Notes: a model not told the origin generated them from the sequence alone. A DNA stretch of 64,000 nucleotides from Planktothricoides sp. SR001 (GCF_001276715.1 NZ_LIUQ01000001.1:118829-182828), one strand, 5' to 3'; shown: positions 35,771-43,829, numbered from the stretch's first letter. Numbers and translations are program-made.

Positions 35771-37051
35771 TCAGTCTTCTAAGTATTCTTCCCAATCTTC
35801 AGGAACATCAATTTCTTCTCCCCGTTTTAGCAATTCTTCTTCGCGGAGTCGGGTTTGTAAGCGTTCTTTCCGTCGGGAGATAGACTGATAAATCGCTTCC
35901 GGGGAAGAAGCGAGGCGTCGTTGCAGAATAGTCAAGGCAAAACCTACGGTCCCTCGGCGTTTTTTGGCTAAATTATCTGCCCGGTTAAATTCTTCTCGTA
36001 CATAGTCGGTGACTTGTTTATAAAGATGGGCTTCTAAGTCAGATAAATTATATTGAACTGTATGGGCTAACCGTTCGGGAAATAGGGGTTTGGCGTCAAA
36101 TTTCAATAAGTCTTCTTTAACTAAACGTCGCATTAAGTCGGAGGTATCGCAAGCATGAACCCCATCCCGAAATTTGCCTTCAAAGCGATCGCCGTCTAAG
36201 AGGGCTAAAAATAGCTGAAAGTCTTCTTCTTTGCCATTGTGGGGAGTAGCGGTCATTAGGAGAAAGTGACGGGTCAGGGTAGAAAGAAGTTTGCCCAATT
36301 TATAGCGTTTAGTTTCCCGAATATCGCCGCCAAAAAAGGAAGCGGACATTTTATGGGCTTCATCGACTACGACTAAATCCCAGTCGGTTTGTTTCAGCTT
36401 TATCTGCAAATCTTGGCTGCGACTGAGTTGGTCTAAACGGGCGATCGCCAGGGGAATTTCCGCCAAAGGATTACCAGTCCGCGAGGTTTCAATTTTCTCT
36501 TTAGTTAAAATCTCAAAAGGCAGATGAAATTTCTGGTCTAACTCATCTTGCCATTGGACGGCCAAACTGCCCGGACAAACAATTAAACACCGCTGTAAAT
36601 CCCCGCGAATTAATAACTCGCGAATAAATAAACCGGCCATAATAGTTTTCCCTGCCCCTGGGTCATCGGCTAACAAAAACCGCAAGGGCTGTCGGTTCAA
36701 CATTTCCCCATAGACAGCGATAATTTGGTGGGGCAATGGTTCCACCAAAGAGGTATGAACTGCCAATAAAGGGTCGAAAAGATGGCCTAAATTAATCCGG
36801 TGGGCTTCAGAAACTAGGCGAAATAATGCCCCATCCCCATCAAAACTCCAAGGTTGCCCTGCGGTGACAATTTCTAAATCCGCTTCACTATCTCTAAATA
36901 ATAATTGTGTATGGGGTTGTCCCTGGATATCTTTGTAGGTTAACTCTACTACATCATTCCCATGCCATTCGGCATTAATCACCGTGACATTTTGATTGGG
37001 GATAATGCCTTTGATGATGGTTTTTGGGGTGAGGTCTTCAAGTTTTGCCAT
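35771..37051 (-). CDS. SNF2-type helicase, N-terminal part (DEAH ATPase lobe), ends at a premature stop
   Basis: The 426-residue piece carries lobe 1 of a SNF2/HepA-type (COG0553) helicase: Walker A DDPGAGKT (about 129-136), DEAH box VVVDEAHKM (about 227-235) and motif III TATPHNG. It stops at TGA (35771-35773) in the acidic inter-lobe linker EDWEEYLED, and the same frame goes on for another 747 codons with clear helicase sequence. A single base change would explain it. Together the pieces have the length and order of the helicase partner of DUF1156/DUF499 systems. It is the first gene of the island. The gene is probably inactive unless the stop is read through or is a sequencing error. Confidence 0.9.
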   Translation of the reverse strand: MAKLEDLTPKTIIKGIIPNQNVTVINAEWHGNDVVELTYKDIQGQPHTQLLFRDSEADLEIVTAGQPWSFDGDGALFRLVSEAHRINLGHLFDPLLAVHTSLVEPLPHQIIAVYGEMLNRQPLRFLLADDPGAGKTIMAGLFIRELLIRGDLQRCLIVCPGSLAVQWQDELDQKFHLPFEILTKEKIETSRTGNPLAEIPLAIARLDQLSRSQDLQIKLKQTDWDLVVVDEAHKMSASFFGGDIRETKRYKLGKLLSTLTRHFLLMTATPHNGKEEDFQLFLALLDGDRFEGKFRDGVHACDTSDLMRRLVKEDLLKFDAKPLFPERLAHTVQYNLSDLEAHLYKQVTDYVREEFNRADNLAKKRRGTVGFALTILQRRLASSPEAIYQSISRRKERLQTRLREEELLKRGEEIDVPEDWEEYLED

Positions 37052-37262
37052 TGATTTTGTTTCACCACAGAAGTCGGACAGGGAGAGGGAAAAGCAAAAT
37101 AGGAATAAACCCGGTTTCTGGCCTCTATATATATGTCGGCACAGTTTCCCACTTTACCATTTTTTTTATTTTAGCGAGTATTTTGGGATTTGTCAATAGT
37201 TTTTGGGTAAAAAATTGGGTTTTTTTTACCACAAAGGCACAAAGGACACAAAGAATATTGAT
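37052..37262. other. Upstream region of the helicase gene
   Basis: About 200 bases with an AAACCCGGTTTCTGG copy (37105-37119), a TATATATATG run and T-tracts. A lone CACAAAG half-unit, CCACAAAGGCACAAAGGACAC..., lies at 37230-37254 and marks the outer edge of the repeat family. The island promoter should be here but was not pinned down. Confidence 0.6.
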
Positions 37263-37597
37263 TCAGTCGATGTGCTTTTTCCACCAGCTATATAAAGGGT
37301 GGTTTTTGTTGGGGATGTATTTACTTTTTACTCTAATTAATTCAATGGCTAAACGTAACTGCTTTAAATCTGGGTTAAGTTCTTTAGCTCAATATTTGAC
37401 TAATTCTAATGTGGAGATGATTTGAATCTGAGGCGCTTTTCTTTTGGTAAACGAGATGGCTTTTTTGTCGTCAGTCGCGATCGCTCTTGATCAAGGCTAA
37501 GAGTTTTGGGCAAATCTAGGGATAAGTTCTTCGCGGGATAATTGCAGCAGCAGCGGGGTAAACTCTTCTGGAGTTAGCGCTAACAAAGGGTCGATGG
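37263..37597 (-). pseudogene. Remnants of one or two small genes, possibly a decayed toxin-antitoxin pair
   Basis: From about 37491 a frame reads AIATDDKKAISFTKRKAPQ, then IISTLELVKY, an in-frame TGA, AKELNPDLKQLRLAIELI and finally HPLYSWWKKHID before its stop at 37263-37265. TDDKKAI resembles the late acidic motif of PIN-like toxins. Upstream, 37597 to about 37513 reads STIDPLLALTPEEFTPLLLQLSREELIP, which has the look of an antitoxin fragment. Frame changes and the internal stop show decay. The TA assignment is a guess from motif style. Confidence 0.5.
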
Positions 37598-37723
37598 TAG
37601 ACAAAAGTATAACTATGAGCTTGATCCGTAGAATGGGCAAAACCTTGCCCACCCTACTACTCACTACTCACTGGAGCACAATCGGTGAGACAATTAAAAT
37701 AGAACATTTGCGAATCAATTACT

Positions 37724-38264
37724 ATGTCTCATCAACTACAAGAAATCGTCGCAATTCTCGGTCATATTGCAAAAGGTTGAAGATCAACAAGCCCTGCTGA
37801 AAAAATATGTGGCAGGGTTGAAACGACAGGTAGACAGTCTGACGGAACGCTGTCAAAATCTGCCAGAAGCGCAACAACTCAATCTTCTGATACCATTTCT
37901 AATTAAATATGCAAATATGCCATCATTTGGGGCGCAAGCACTGTGCCCCAAATGATAAATCGCCAGATGCTTGTAGGGGCGCTTCGGCTTGCGCCCAAAT
38001 TAACCTCGAAATCGTAGCAATAATTTTTAAAATTGGTATGACTTAAGTGGTCAACCTTTAACGGGAATGAATTTTTGTGGCGCTAATTTATCCGGCGCTA
38101 ATTCGAGTCAAGCTAATTTGAGTTCAGCCAATTTGAGTGGGGCAAATTTGGAAAATGCTAACTTAGAAGGAGCGAATCTGAAAGAAGCTAATTTAACGGG
38201 GGCTAAGTTGAATGGTGCTAAGTTAAAAGGTGCCACCATGCCCGATGGCAGCACTAAGGAATAA
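37724..38264 (+). pseudogene. Pentapeptide-repeat protein split by a 150-bp inverted-repeat element
   Basis: ATG at 37724 gives MSHQLQEIVAILGHI, then a frame change near 37767 leads to LQKVEDQQALLKKYVAGLKRQ, a coiled-coil segment ending AQQLNLL. There the 150-bp element (37890-38039) interrupts. Beyond it the same frame reads DLSGQPLTGMNFCGANLSGAN and a run of A(N/K)L-x-x pentapeptides to TAA at 38264. Removing the element joins LL to DLSGQ in frame. The visible 65-residue C-terminal piece (ATG 38067) could still be made. Function of such coil-pentapeptide proteins is unknown. Confidence 0.75.
37890..38039. mobile_element. MITE-like element, 150 bp, ATACCA...TGGTAT ends
   Basis: The ends ATACCATTTCTAATTAAATATGC and GCAATAATTTTTAAAATTGGTAT are imperfect inverted repeats of about 23 bases. 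Inside lie a GGGGCGCAAG...TGCCCC dyad and a 25-base segment (37972-37996) that recurs twice at 38.4 kb. No transposase is encoded; it must have been moved in trans. No target duplication is evident. Confidence 0.75.
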
Positions 38265-38271
38265 TTTCTCG

Positions 38272-38309
38272 TTTTCTAGTTCCCAGGCTGTAGTCTGGGA
38301 ACTAGAAAA
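38272..38309. terminator. CTAGTTCCCAG hairpin, dispersed repeat acting as terminator
   Basis: TTTTCTAGTTCCCAG (38272-38286) and CTGGGAACTAGAAAA (38295-38309) form a perfect 15-base stem with an 8-base loop, 8 bases after the pentapeptide gene stop. Confidence 0.7.
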
Positions 38310-38374
38310 TGGTGAGCATTGCCCACCCAGCCCTGTCAAGGTGATAAATTTGATGACCAAAAATCGTTATTTCA

Positions 38375-38473
38375 TGTAGGGGCGCTTCGGCTTGCGCCCT
38401 CAATTTAGGACAGATTCCCAGGGGTCAAGGGCGACAACCAGGGGTCAAGGGCGCAAGCCGAAGCGCCCCTACA
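38375..38473. repeat. 25-base perfect inverted repeat around 49 bases
   Basis: A 25-mer starting TGTAGGGGCGCTTCGG (38375-38399) is repeated exactly in reverse at 38449-38473. The same 25-mer lies in the element inserted in the pentapeptide gene (37972-37996). The interior has two GGGGTCAAGGGCG units. The stretch 38310-38530 otherwise shows only CCCACCCTG-type repeats and no gene. Confidence 0.9.
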
Positions 38474-38530
38474 ACAACCACAGGGTTAGTATTGCCCACC
38501 CTGTCCCGGAGAGAATCGCCCATAAAATTT

Positions 38531-38608
38531 AGTGAAACAAATTACTGAAACAAATTACTGAAACAAATTACTGAAACAAATTACTGAAACAAATTACTGA
38601 AACAAATT
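38531..38608. repeat. Six tandem copies of a 13-base unit overlapping a gene end
   Basis: AGTGAAACAAATT followed by five exact ACTGAAACAAATT units. The last unit encodes, on the minus strand, the final Asn-Leu-Phe-Gln and the TAA stop of the DUF4168 gene. Confidence 0.95.
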
Positions 38609-39103
38609 CGGGGTTTGTAAACGCAGCAATTCCGCAGTAATTCGCTCTAGGATTCTCGTGTCCTGGGTTAATAAATTAGTAATCTGGTTAAATCGCTGAA
38701 TGGTTAAGCTATTGTTTTCTACAATTGCAATCGATTTTTGGCAGTAGTCGATCGCCGATTCGCGAATTTCTCTTGGCAGCCTATTCACACTATCTTGATC
38801 GCTGCAAATAATCTGGGGCATTTCTTCCCTACCTGTGAACCGCTGTTTAATCTGATTATAATATTCTTGCCGCAATGGTTCAATGGCCAAAAGCGATCGC
38901 GCATAATTCGTAATTTCCGCTGCGGACAAACTTGGAGCCGATTGTTGTGCCAAAGCCGCCGAATTAAAGTCTAAAATAGCCGCAGATTTGAGGGAAATAC
39001 TGGGAGTTAGACCAGTGAAACAACTCATGGTGGACAATATCGCCGCCAGGAGCGATCTAGATAACCATTTAGAAGTCAATGGGGAAAAGTTAGAAGTTAA
39101 CAT
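38594..39103 (-). CDS. Secreted DUF4168 family protein
   Basis: Start taken at MLTSNFSPLTSKWLSRS (39103), which gives a basic n-region and hydrophobic helix (LLAAILSTMSCFTGLTP) typical of a signal peptide; the earlier Met at 39145 adds hydrophobic filler. The 169-residue product has the DUF4168 pattern: SAAEITNYARSLLAIEP, IDYCQKSIAIVENNSLTIQRFNQIT and RILERITAELLRLQTP. The protein is predicted periplasmic and helical with unknown function. Its last four residues and stop derive from a 13-base tandem repeat. Confidence 0.8.
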   Translation of the reverse strand: MLTSNFSPLTSKWLSRSLLAAILSTMSCFTGLTPSISLKSAAILDFNSAALAQQSAPSLSAAEITNYARSLLAIEPLRQEYYNQIKQRFTGREEMPQIICSDQDSVNRLPREIRESAIDYCQKSIAIVENNSLTIQRFNQITNLLTQDTRILERITAELLRLQTPNLFQ

Positions 39104-39530
39104 AATCAAATTAAACCAACAAAACAGGGTATGTGAAAAGTACAACAGTCATTAACAAGGTCAAGCTTTAAGATTTCGTTCCCTGGTGTTATGATTGCTA
39201 TTTAGTGTGCTTATAGCGGTTATTGTGCGAATTACAGAGGTTTTCTGGATTCCCGCTGGCGCGGGAATGACAGTTTTTTTGTACTTCATAACTCTGAGAA
39301 TTGTTATATCCCAGAATTGGTTAAAAAAACCGCTGAACAGATAGACACTTAAGCATTCTAGTTATCTTGAGCAATGTTGTTGTCGTTACTTAGTTCAAAC
39401 ATCAGAAAATTCAATGGCCAGAATCAATGATCGGAATCAATGGTCTTTGACCGCTCTTATGGTGTTTGATTTATTTTAAAACCTGGAAGTTCCAATTAAC
39501 CCTAAACTTAATTAAATCTTATCAAATAAA
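39104..39530. other. Intergenic region with an AGCGGTTATT inverted-repeat element
   Basis: TATAGCGGTTATT (about 39212-39224) and GGTTAAAAAAACCGCTG (about 39319-39335) frame about 125 bases that include a GATTCCCGCTGGCGCGGGAATGA hairpin. The left part (AGCGGTTATT...GATTACAGAGGTTTT...TTTTTTTGTACTT) is closely repeated at 50160-50237. No gene is supported. Confidence 0.65.
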
Positions 39531-40517
39531 TCAAGGGCGACAGGCTTGGCAAAGTTCGATCGCTTTGGTTTGCAAAGTGGATAGTTCCTCAGCCCCACGT
39601 TTTAAGCTTACTTCTAGGTCTAGCAAAATGCTCAAGGTCTTTTGCAATTGTCCTTGGGTGATTGCTTTGACTTCCTGACGCAGGAAGTAAATCCGCTTGG
39701 GATTGCCAATTTCTGCTGCTTGGGCGATCGCCTTCTCATCTCGTTCCCCTGCGGAAATCATCACCTTCACCCATAACCAGGTTCTAAACTGACCTGTGAG
39801 AGTAGCGACGATTTTTAAAGCCGGTTCGTTGCGACCGATCAAGTCAGAGATCAATGTTAAAGCGCGAGAAGTATCTCCTTGGAGAATGGCGCTCGCCAAT
39901 TTTAAGCTATTGGCAGCGCTGGATGTGACCAATGTGCCGACAATTTCATCTTTGAGAGGGCGATCGCGCCTTTCTCCGGCATACAGTTGTAATTTCTCAA
40001 CTTCACTATAGAGCAATCGCGTCTCATTGCCGACGCTTTCGGCTAAAAGTTGCACGCTGGCATCGGTCAGCTTCAGCCCCATTTCTTGAGCCACTTTTAC
40101 CACAGCTTTCTCTAGCTGATCTTGTTGCCACGGGGGAATCGGCGAAAACTCTTGAATTTGAGCATATTTTTGTAATAATTTAGTAGATTTAATCCGGCCA
40201 TCCGGTTTACTCGGCGTAGTCAACAGTAACACCGTTGACTCGGGAATCGCCGTGACAGTGCGTTCCAACTCTGCTAACATATCCCCGGAACAATGGTGAC
40301 AAATGGTGGTATCGACCAACCAAACCAAACGACTGCCGCTGCCAAAAGGGGGGGTCATGGACTGATTCAAGCCTTGAATCACCCCATCGGGGGTATCTGG
40401 GGAAATTTTTTCATAGTTAAAAGCCGCCCAAGCAGGATCCAAGACGCGATCGCGCAAAGCGGCCACAGCTTTGCCCATCGCAAAATCATCCTCACCCCAA
40501 TACAAGTAAATTGGCAC
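39531..40517 (-). CDS. holA: DNA polymerase III subunit delta (HolA)
   Basis: The 328-residue protein matches bacterial HolA: MPIYLYWGEDDFAMGKAV at the start, an ATP-site-like but degenerate N-terminal domain, and the conserved C-terminal collar with EPALKIVATLTGQFRTWLWVK and RIYFLRQEVKAITQGQLQKTLSILLDLEVSLKRG. As part of the clamp loader it opens the beta clamp for loading on DNA. Monocistronic, divergent from the 2H phosphoesterase-like gene 135 bases away. Confidence 0.92.
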   Translation of the reverse strand: MPIYLYWGEDDFAMGKAVAALRDRVLDPAWAAFNYEKISPDTPDGVIQGLNQSMTPPFGSGSRLVWLVDTTICHHCSGDMLAELERTVTAIPESTVLLLTTPSKPDGRIKSTKLLQKYAQIQEFSPIPPWQQDQLEKAVVKVAQEMGLKLTDASVQLLAESVGNETRLLYSEVEKLQLYAGERRDRPLKDEIVGTLVTSSAANSLKLASAILQGDTSRALTLISDLIGRNEPALKIVATLTGQFRTWLWVKVMISAGERDEKAIAQAAEIGNPKRIYFLRQEVKAITQGQLQKTLSILLDLEVSLKRGAEELSTLQTKAIELCQACRP

Positions 40518-40630
40518 AAAGAAATACCTGTGTAAATAATGAGTACACTAGATAATGATGTAGTCTTTCCCGTAAAGTTACAAAACGTAAACTTGATGAG
40601 GTTGACTTCATCATGTTCACCTAACTCTAG

Positions 40631-40645
40631 TATAATAATTAGGAG
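40631..40645 (+). promoter_or_regulatory. TATAAT -10 box and AGGAG ribosome site for the DUF1868 gene
   Basis: TATAAT at 40631-40636, AGGAG at 40641-40645, then TTG at 40653. An exact -35 box at proper spacing was not seen. The arrangement decides the gene start. Confidence 0.6.
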
Positions 40646-40652
40646 TGATAAA

Positions 40653-41432
40653 TTGGACGATACATATCAGGTCTATCTCAATCGCGTAGTGCGACAGACC
40701 CTCCCCGAAAAATATCTGTCTGCCCTGCAACATATTCAAGAGTCTCCGAAGTTCAAGCCGGATGAAGCGGGAAACAGGAAACCTGTACCATTCCCCGGAT
40801 ATTCGGTAATTACTCCTCCGTGGAAAGATGACTTAAAGAATGCTGAATTTTATCAGCAGATCCATGAATGCCAAACGCAGTTATTGGCGCAAATTCCCGG
40901 AAATTGGCTGGTGGCATTGCCCCCAGATAGTTTTCATTTAACCCTAGCGGATTTAATCTGGGATGATACTTATCTTCAGGTGATTTGTACCCCGGATCTG
41001 GAAAGGCAACTACGCGATCGCATTGCTGACAGCTTTCAACAATCTAGTCACTTAACCAAAGGAGACCCGATTGCTTGGCAAGTGATAGGGATCATGGTAT
41101 CCAACCGCTCAATTGGCGTTTTATTAGTGCCGGTGGATGAGCATTCTTATAGTCAGACTGTGCAATTACGCCGTGCTATCTATCAAAATCAAGGACTAAT
41201 TGCCTTGGGAATTGAGCAACAATATCATTTTACGGCTCACATTACTGTCGCCTACTTTGGCAAAATTCCTGAAGATTTAGAGCGCGATCGCCTAAGTTCC
41301 ATTTTCACTGAATTAAACCATCAATTGATGGATAATCCGCAGAAATTATTAGTAGAACGAGCGGAATTGCGTAAATTTGAAAACATGACTGAGTATAGAC
41401 GCGAACAAGACTGGCCATTTTTTCAATTTTAA
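40653..41432 (+). CDS. DUF1868 protein, 2H phosphoesterase fold
   Basis: I chose TTG at 40653 because AGGAG stands 7 bases upstream and a TATAAT box at 40631-40636 lies just before it; the ATG at 40539 would be upstream of that promoter. The 259-residue product has two His motifs, FHLTLAD (about residue 85) and FTAHITVAYF (about 192), as in the 2H phosphoesterase superfamily that includes RNA ligases and cyclic phosphodiesterases. The family is DUF1868 by my recollection of its FPGYSVITPPW and Glu-rich C-terminal context. The substrate is unknown. Confidence 0.82.
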   Translation: MDDTYQVYLNRVVRQTLPEKYLSALQHIQESPKFKPDEAGNRKPVPFPGYSVITPPWKDDLKNAEFYQQIHECQTQLLAQIPGNWLVALPPDSFHLTLADLIWDDTYLQVICTPDLERQLRDRIADSFQQSSHLTKGDPIAWQVIGIMVSNRSIGVLLVPVDEHSYSQTVQLRRAIYQNQGLIALGIEQQYHFTAHITVAYFGKIPEDLERDRLSSIFTELNHQLMDNPQKLLVERAELRKFENMTEYRREQDWPFFQF

Positions 41433-41458
41433 GGAGTTGCTGTTCAAACATTATTATT

Positions 41459-41803
41459 AGCAATCATAGCAATCATAGCAATCATAGCAATGATCTAAAA
41501 AGCTACTTTTGCTCAACAAGTGGTGTTTGCTAAACTGTTTGATAAACTGTTTGCTAAACTATCTTTACATGATGGATATTATCGGTAAAACCATCATAGA
41601 CTACTGAAACAACAGTAATCATCACCCCAGGTTAAGTATCCGTTAACCCATTAATTCATCATCCTAAAAAACCGGGTTTCTTTTTTCGGTCAATGACTCA
41701 CTTTTTTGCTCTGCCGTCTAAAAAACCCGGTTTTTTAATGTGTTCGGTGGGGGGTGGGCTTTCGGGACTTTCGGGGCTTTCGGGGCTTTCGGGGCCGGCT
41801 TTT
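41459..41803. repeat. Three separate short tandem arrays between the DUF1868 gene and ndk
   Basis: Four AGCAATCAT units (41459-41494), three GTTTGCTAAACT units (41525-41560) and four CTTTCGGGG-like units (41759-41797). AAAACCGGGTTTC (41669) and AAAACCCGGTTTT (41722) face each other in between. No gene lies between 41433 and 41908. Confidence 0.88.
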
Positions 41804-41908
41804 ATCAAAATAATTAATTACCAATAAACAATCATTAATATTTAAAAGATTGCCTTTGTGAGATAATATTGTGTTTGGATAATTTGATACAAATCTAGGA
41901 CAGACATT

Positions 41909-42358
41909 TTGGAACGGACATTTATCGCAATTAAACCCGATGGCGTCCAACGGGGACTCGTTGGCGAAATTATTCGTCGCTTTGAATCCAAAGGCTTTAC
42001 TTTAGTCGGGTTGAAACTGATGCAAGTCAGCAAAGAATTAGCTGAACAACATTATGGGGTGCATCGGGAAAAACCATTTTTCCCTGGGTTAGTGCAATTT
42101 ATTACCTCTGGCCCTCTGGTGGCGATGGTTTGGGAAGGAAACGGGGTGGTAGCCTCAGCCCGGAAATTGATTGGGGCAACCAATCCTTTGTATAGCGAAC
42201 CGGGAACGATTCGGGGTGATTTTGGTGTGGATGTGGGACGGAACATTATCCACGGTTCTGATGCAGTAGAAACTGCTAAAACCGAAATTAAGCTTTGGTT
42301 TAAAGATGAAGAACTGGTGAATTGGACTCCAGCGAACACTCCTTGGTTGTATGAGTAA
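41909..42358 (+). CDS. ndk: Nucleoside diphosphate kinase
   Basis: Start is TTG at 41909, giving the family-typical [20 protein letters not shown] (Met from TTG). The 149-residue protein has the active-site His in [16 protein letters not shown] (about residue 115) and the [15 protein letters not shown] loop. It transfers the terminal phosphate from ATP to other nucleoside diphosphates via phosphohistidine. Single gene with a strong terminator after it. Confidence 0.97.
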   Translation: MERTFIAIKPDGVQRGLVGEIIRRFESKGFTLVGLKLMQVSKELAEQHYGVHREKPFFPGLVQFITSGPLVAMVWEGNGVVASARKLIGATNPLYSEPGTIRGDFGVDVGRNIIHGSDAVETAKTEIKLWFKDEELVNWTPANTPWLYE

Positions 42359-42374
42359 GCTAAATTAAAACTAG

Positions 42375-42400
42375 GGGGCGTCCACGATGGTGGACGCCCC
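42375..42400. terminator. Terminator between ndk and the convergent terC gene
   Basis: GGGGCGTCCAC (42375-42385), loop GATG, GTGGACGCCCC (42390-42400), then GAAAAATT. A perfect 11-base stem placed between convergent genes, likely bidirectional. Confidence 0.85.
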
Positions 42401-42426
42401 GAAAAATTATCAGCCAGATGCATGAA

Positions 42427-43152
42427 TTACGGATTGGCGTCTGGTTTTTCTTGAATTTTTGGGCTGTGATCTTTTGTGCGTTCCGAGAATCCCCAGATAA
42501 AGATTAAAGCGATCGCCGAAACCATCAACCACTGGGGCGGTGCCCAGTCATGGTTGACTACTCTCAACAACAGCCGTAAGCCTACCAACCCAACGCTGAT
42601 ATAACCAGCATCCTCTAGGTGAGTAAATTCATCGAGCCAACGAATAAATAATCCGGCCAAAAACCGCAAGGCAATGATGCCAATGGCACCCCCAGCGAGA
42701 ATTAACCAAGTTTGGTCAGCTACCGCGATCGCCGTCGTCACACTATCGAGGGAGAAAGCCAAATCGGTCATGGCAATCAGGGGAATCACCTGCCACAAAG
42801 CGGTAAAGCTATGCTTATGGTGAGTGGTGCCATCTTCATCTTTTTCTTGTTCAGATGCAAAGTATTGCCACACCAACCACAACAAATACAATGCGCCAAT
42901 AAGTTCAAATTGCCAAAATTGAATCACCCAGGTGGCGGTTAAAATCAGCAACATCCGCAAGGCAAACGCGGCAATCAACCCAAAGTTAAGGGCTTGACGT
43001 TGTAACTTCGGATCGGTCAAGCCTTGGGCAATTGATGCCAGAGCGATCGCATTGTCCGCAGACAACACCGCTTCCAGTCCCACTAAAATTAGCAGGAGGA
43101 AAAATGTATCAATCCCAAAATTGGGCGAGAGGTCAATAAACTGCTCTACCAT
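42427..43152 (-). CDS. TerC family integral membrane protein
   Basis: The 241-residue protein has seven membrane helices and the two TerC signature segments with buried acids: LVGLEAVLSADNAIALASIA (residues about 23-43) and LIAMTDLAFSLDSVTTAIAVA (about 125-146). TerC/Alx proteins are linked to metal ion (especially Mn2+) export and to metalation of secreted proteins. The cytoplasmic loop QEKDEDGTTHHKHS is His/Asp-rich and could bind metal. The start region faces psaM across repeat DNA. Confidence 0.9.
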   Translation of the reverse strand: MVEQFIDLSPNFGIDTFFLLLILVGLEAVLSADNAIALASIAQGLTDPKLQRQALNFGLIAAFALRMLLILTATWVIQFWQFELIGALYLLWLVWQYFASEQEKDEDGTTHHKHSFTALWQVIPLIAMTDLAFSLDSVTTAIAVADQTWLILAGGAIGIIALRFLAGLFIRWLDEFTHLEDAGYISVGLVGLRLLLRVVNHDWAPPQWLMVSAIALIFIWGFSERTKDHSPKIQEKPDANP

Positions 43153-43495
43153 TAACTATCCTTCAGACCTGACAGGGTATCAATGAGCCGTGAGTCAATC
43201 TTCTATTATGGATCAATATCAGAAGATCGTCATCTTTGGATACCTGGCGATGTAAATAATTGTTAATTGTTAATTGTTAATTGTTAATTGTTGTTGGTTA
43301 TTCGCAATTCTAACAACAAATAACCAACAACAAATAACTAGCAACAAATAACCAACAACAAATAACCAACAACAAATAACCAACAACCAATCACGAATTT
43401 AATTTTTGTTGAGTCTTGTAACAAATTCTTCCAAAAGTTCACGAGATAGCGCAAATTAGTTTAAAAATAACTAGCCGTCAAAGGAGTTTTCTCGT
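43153..43495. other. Divergent upstream region of terC and psaM with STRR-like repeats
   Basis: Five to six TTAATTG/TTGTTAA heptamer copies at about 43258-43293 are followed by CAACAAATAAC tandem units (43312-43390), which together can form a hairpin. The psaM promoter must lie in 43395-43480. No gene is seen. Confidence 0.7.
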
Positions 43496-43588
43496 ATGCT
43501 ATCGGATACCCAAGTTTATGTAGCTCTCGTACTAGCCTTGATTCCTGGAATTTTGGCCTATCGCTTGGCTTTGGAATTGTATAAGTAA
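43496..43588 (+). CDS. psaM: Photosystem I reaction centre subunit XII (PsaM)
   Basis: A 30-residue protein reading MLSDTQVYVALVLALIPGIL and ending AYRLALELYK, the complete PsaM pattern (S-D-T-Q-V-x(2)-A-L...IPG...LALELY). It is a single-helix membrane subunit of photosystem I that supports trimer formation. AAGGAG stands 10 bases upstream of the ATG. A terminator-like hairpin follows. It is easily missed because of its size. Confidence 0.95.
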   Translation: MLSDTQVYVALVLALIPGILAYRLALELYK

Positions 43589-43677
43589 TCTCTGACATTG
43601 GATCAAGCCATCGGCAAGTAACCCTGAAAAGGCTTCTACTTTCCTACCCATGCAGGGTTGATCCGCGATGTGGAAGT

Positions 43678-43702
43678 GGGGGCGTCCTGGATGGATGTCC
43701 CC
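43678..43702 (+). terminator. Hairpin after psaM
   Basis: GGGGGCGTCC (43678-43687), loop TGGAT, GGATGTCCCC (43693-43702), then ATTTCATC. A weaker AACCCTG...CAGGGTT dyad lies just upstream (43619-43658). Confidence 0.65.
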
Positions 43703-43829
43703 ATTTCATCATAAATTTAAGCCGAATGCGGAAATGCTACGGAGTAAAGTAAATTGTGGCGAAAGTGATAATTAGTAAATAATTAGTAAATAGTTAGTAA
43801 ATTCAATCTCAACGCCTAATTTAAAGCTC

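Noticed and set aside
23558-37051. BREX or DISARM classification of the island
   Set aside because: No PglZ phosphatase, BrxL, DrmB/DUF1998 or phospholipase D gene is present; the helicase-methylase-ATPase set fits the DUF1156/DUF499 type better.
37594-37800. Plus-strand frame beginning MVDKSITMSL
   Set aside because: It runs through repeat DNA and antisense to gene relics and shows no protein-like pattern.
41735-41950. Minus-strand frame overlapping the ndk start with RKPRKPRKS repeats
   Set aside because: Created by the CTTTCGGGG tandem array and overlaps the 5' end of ndk.
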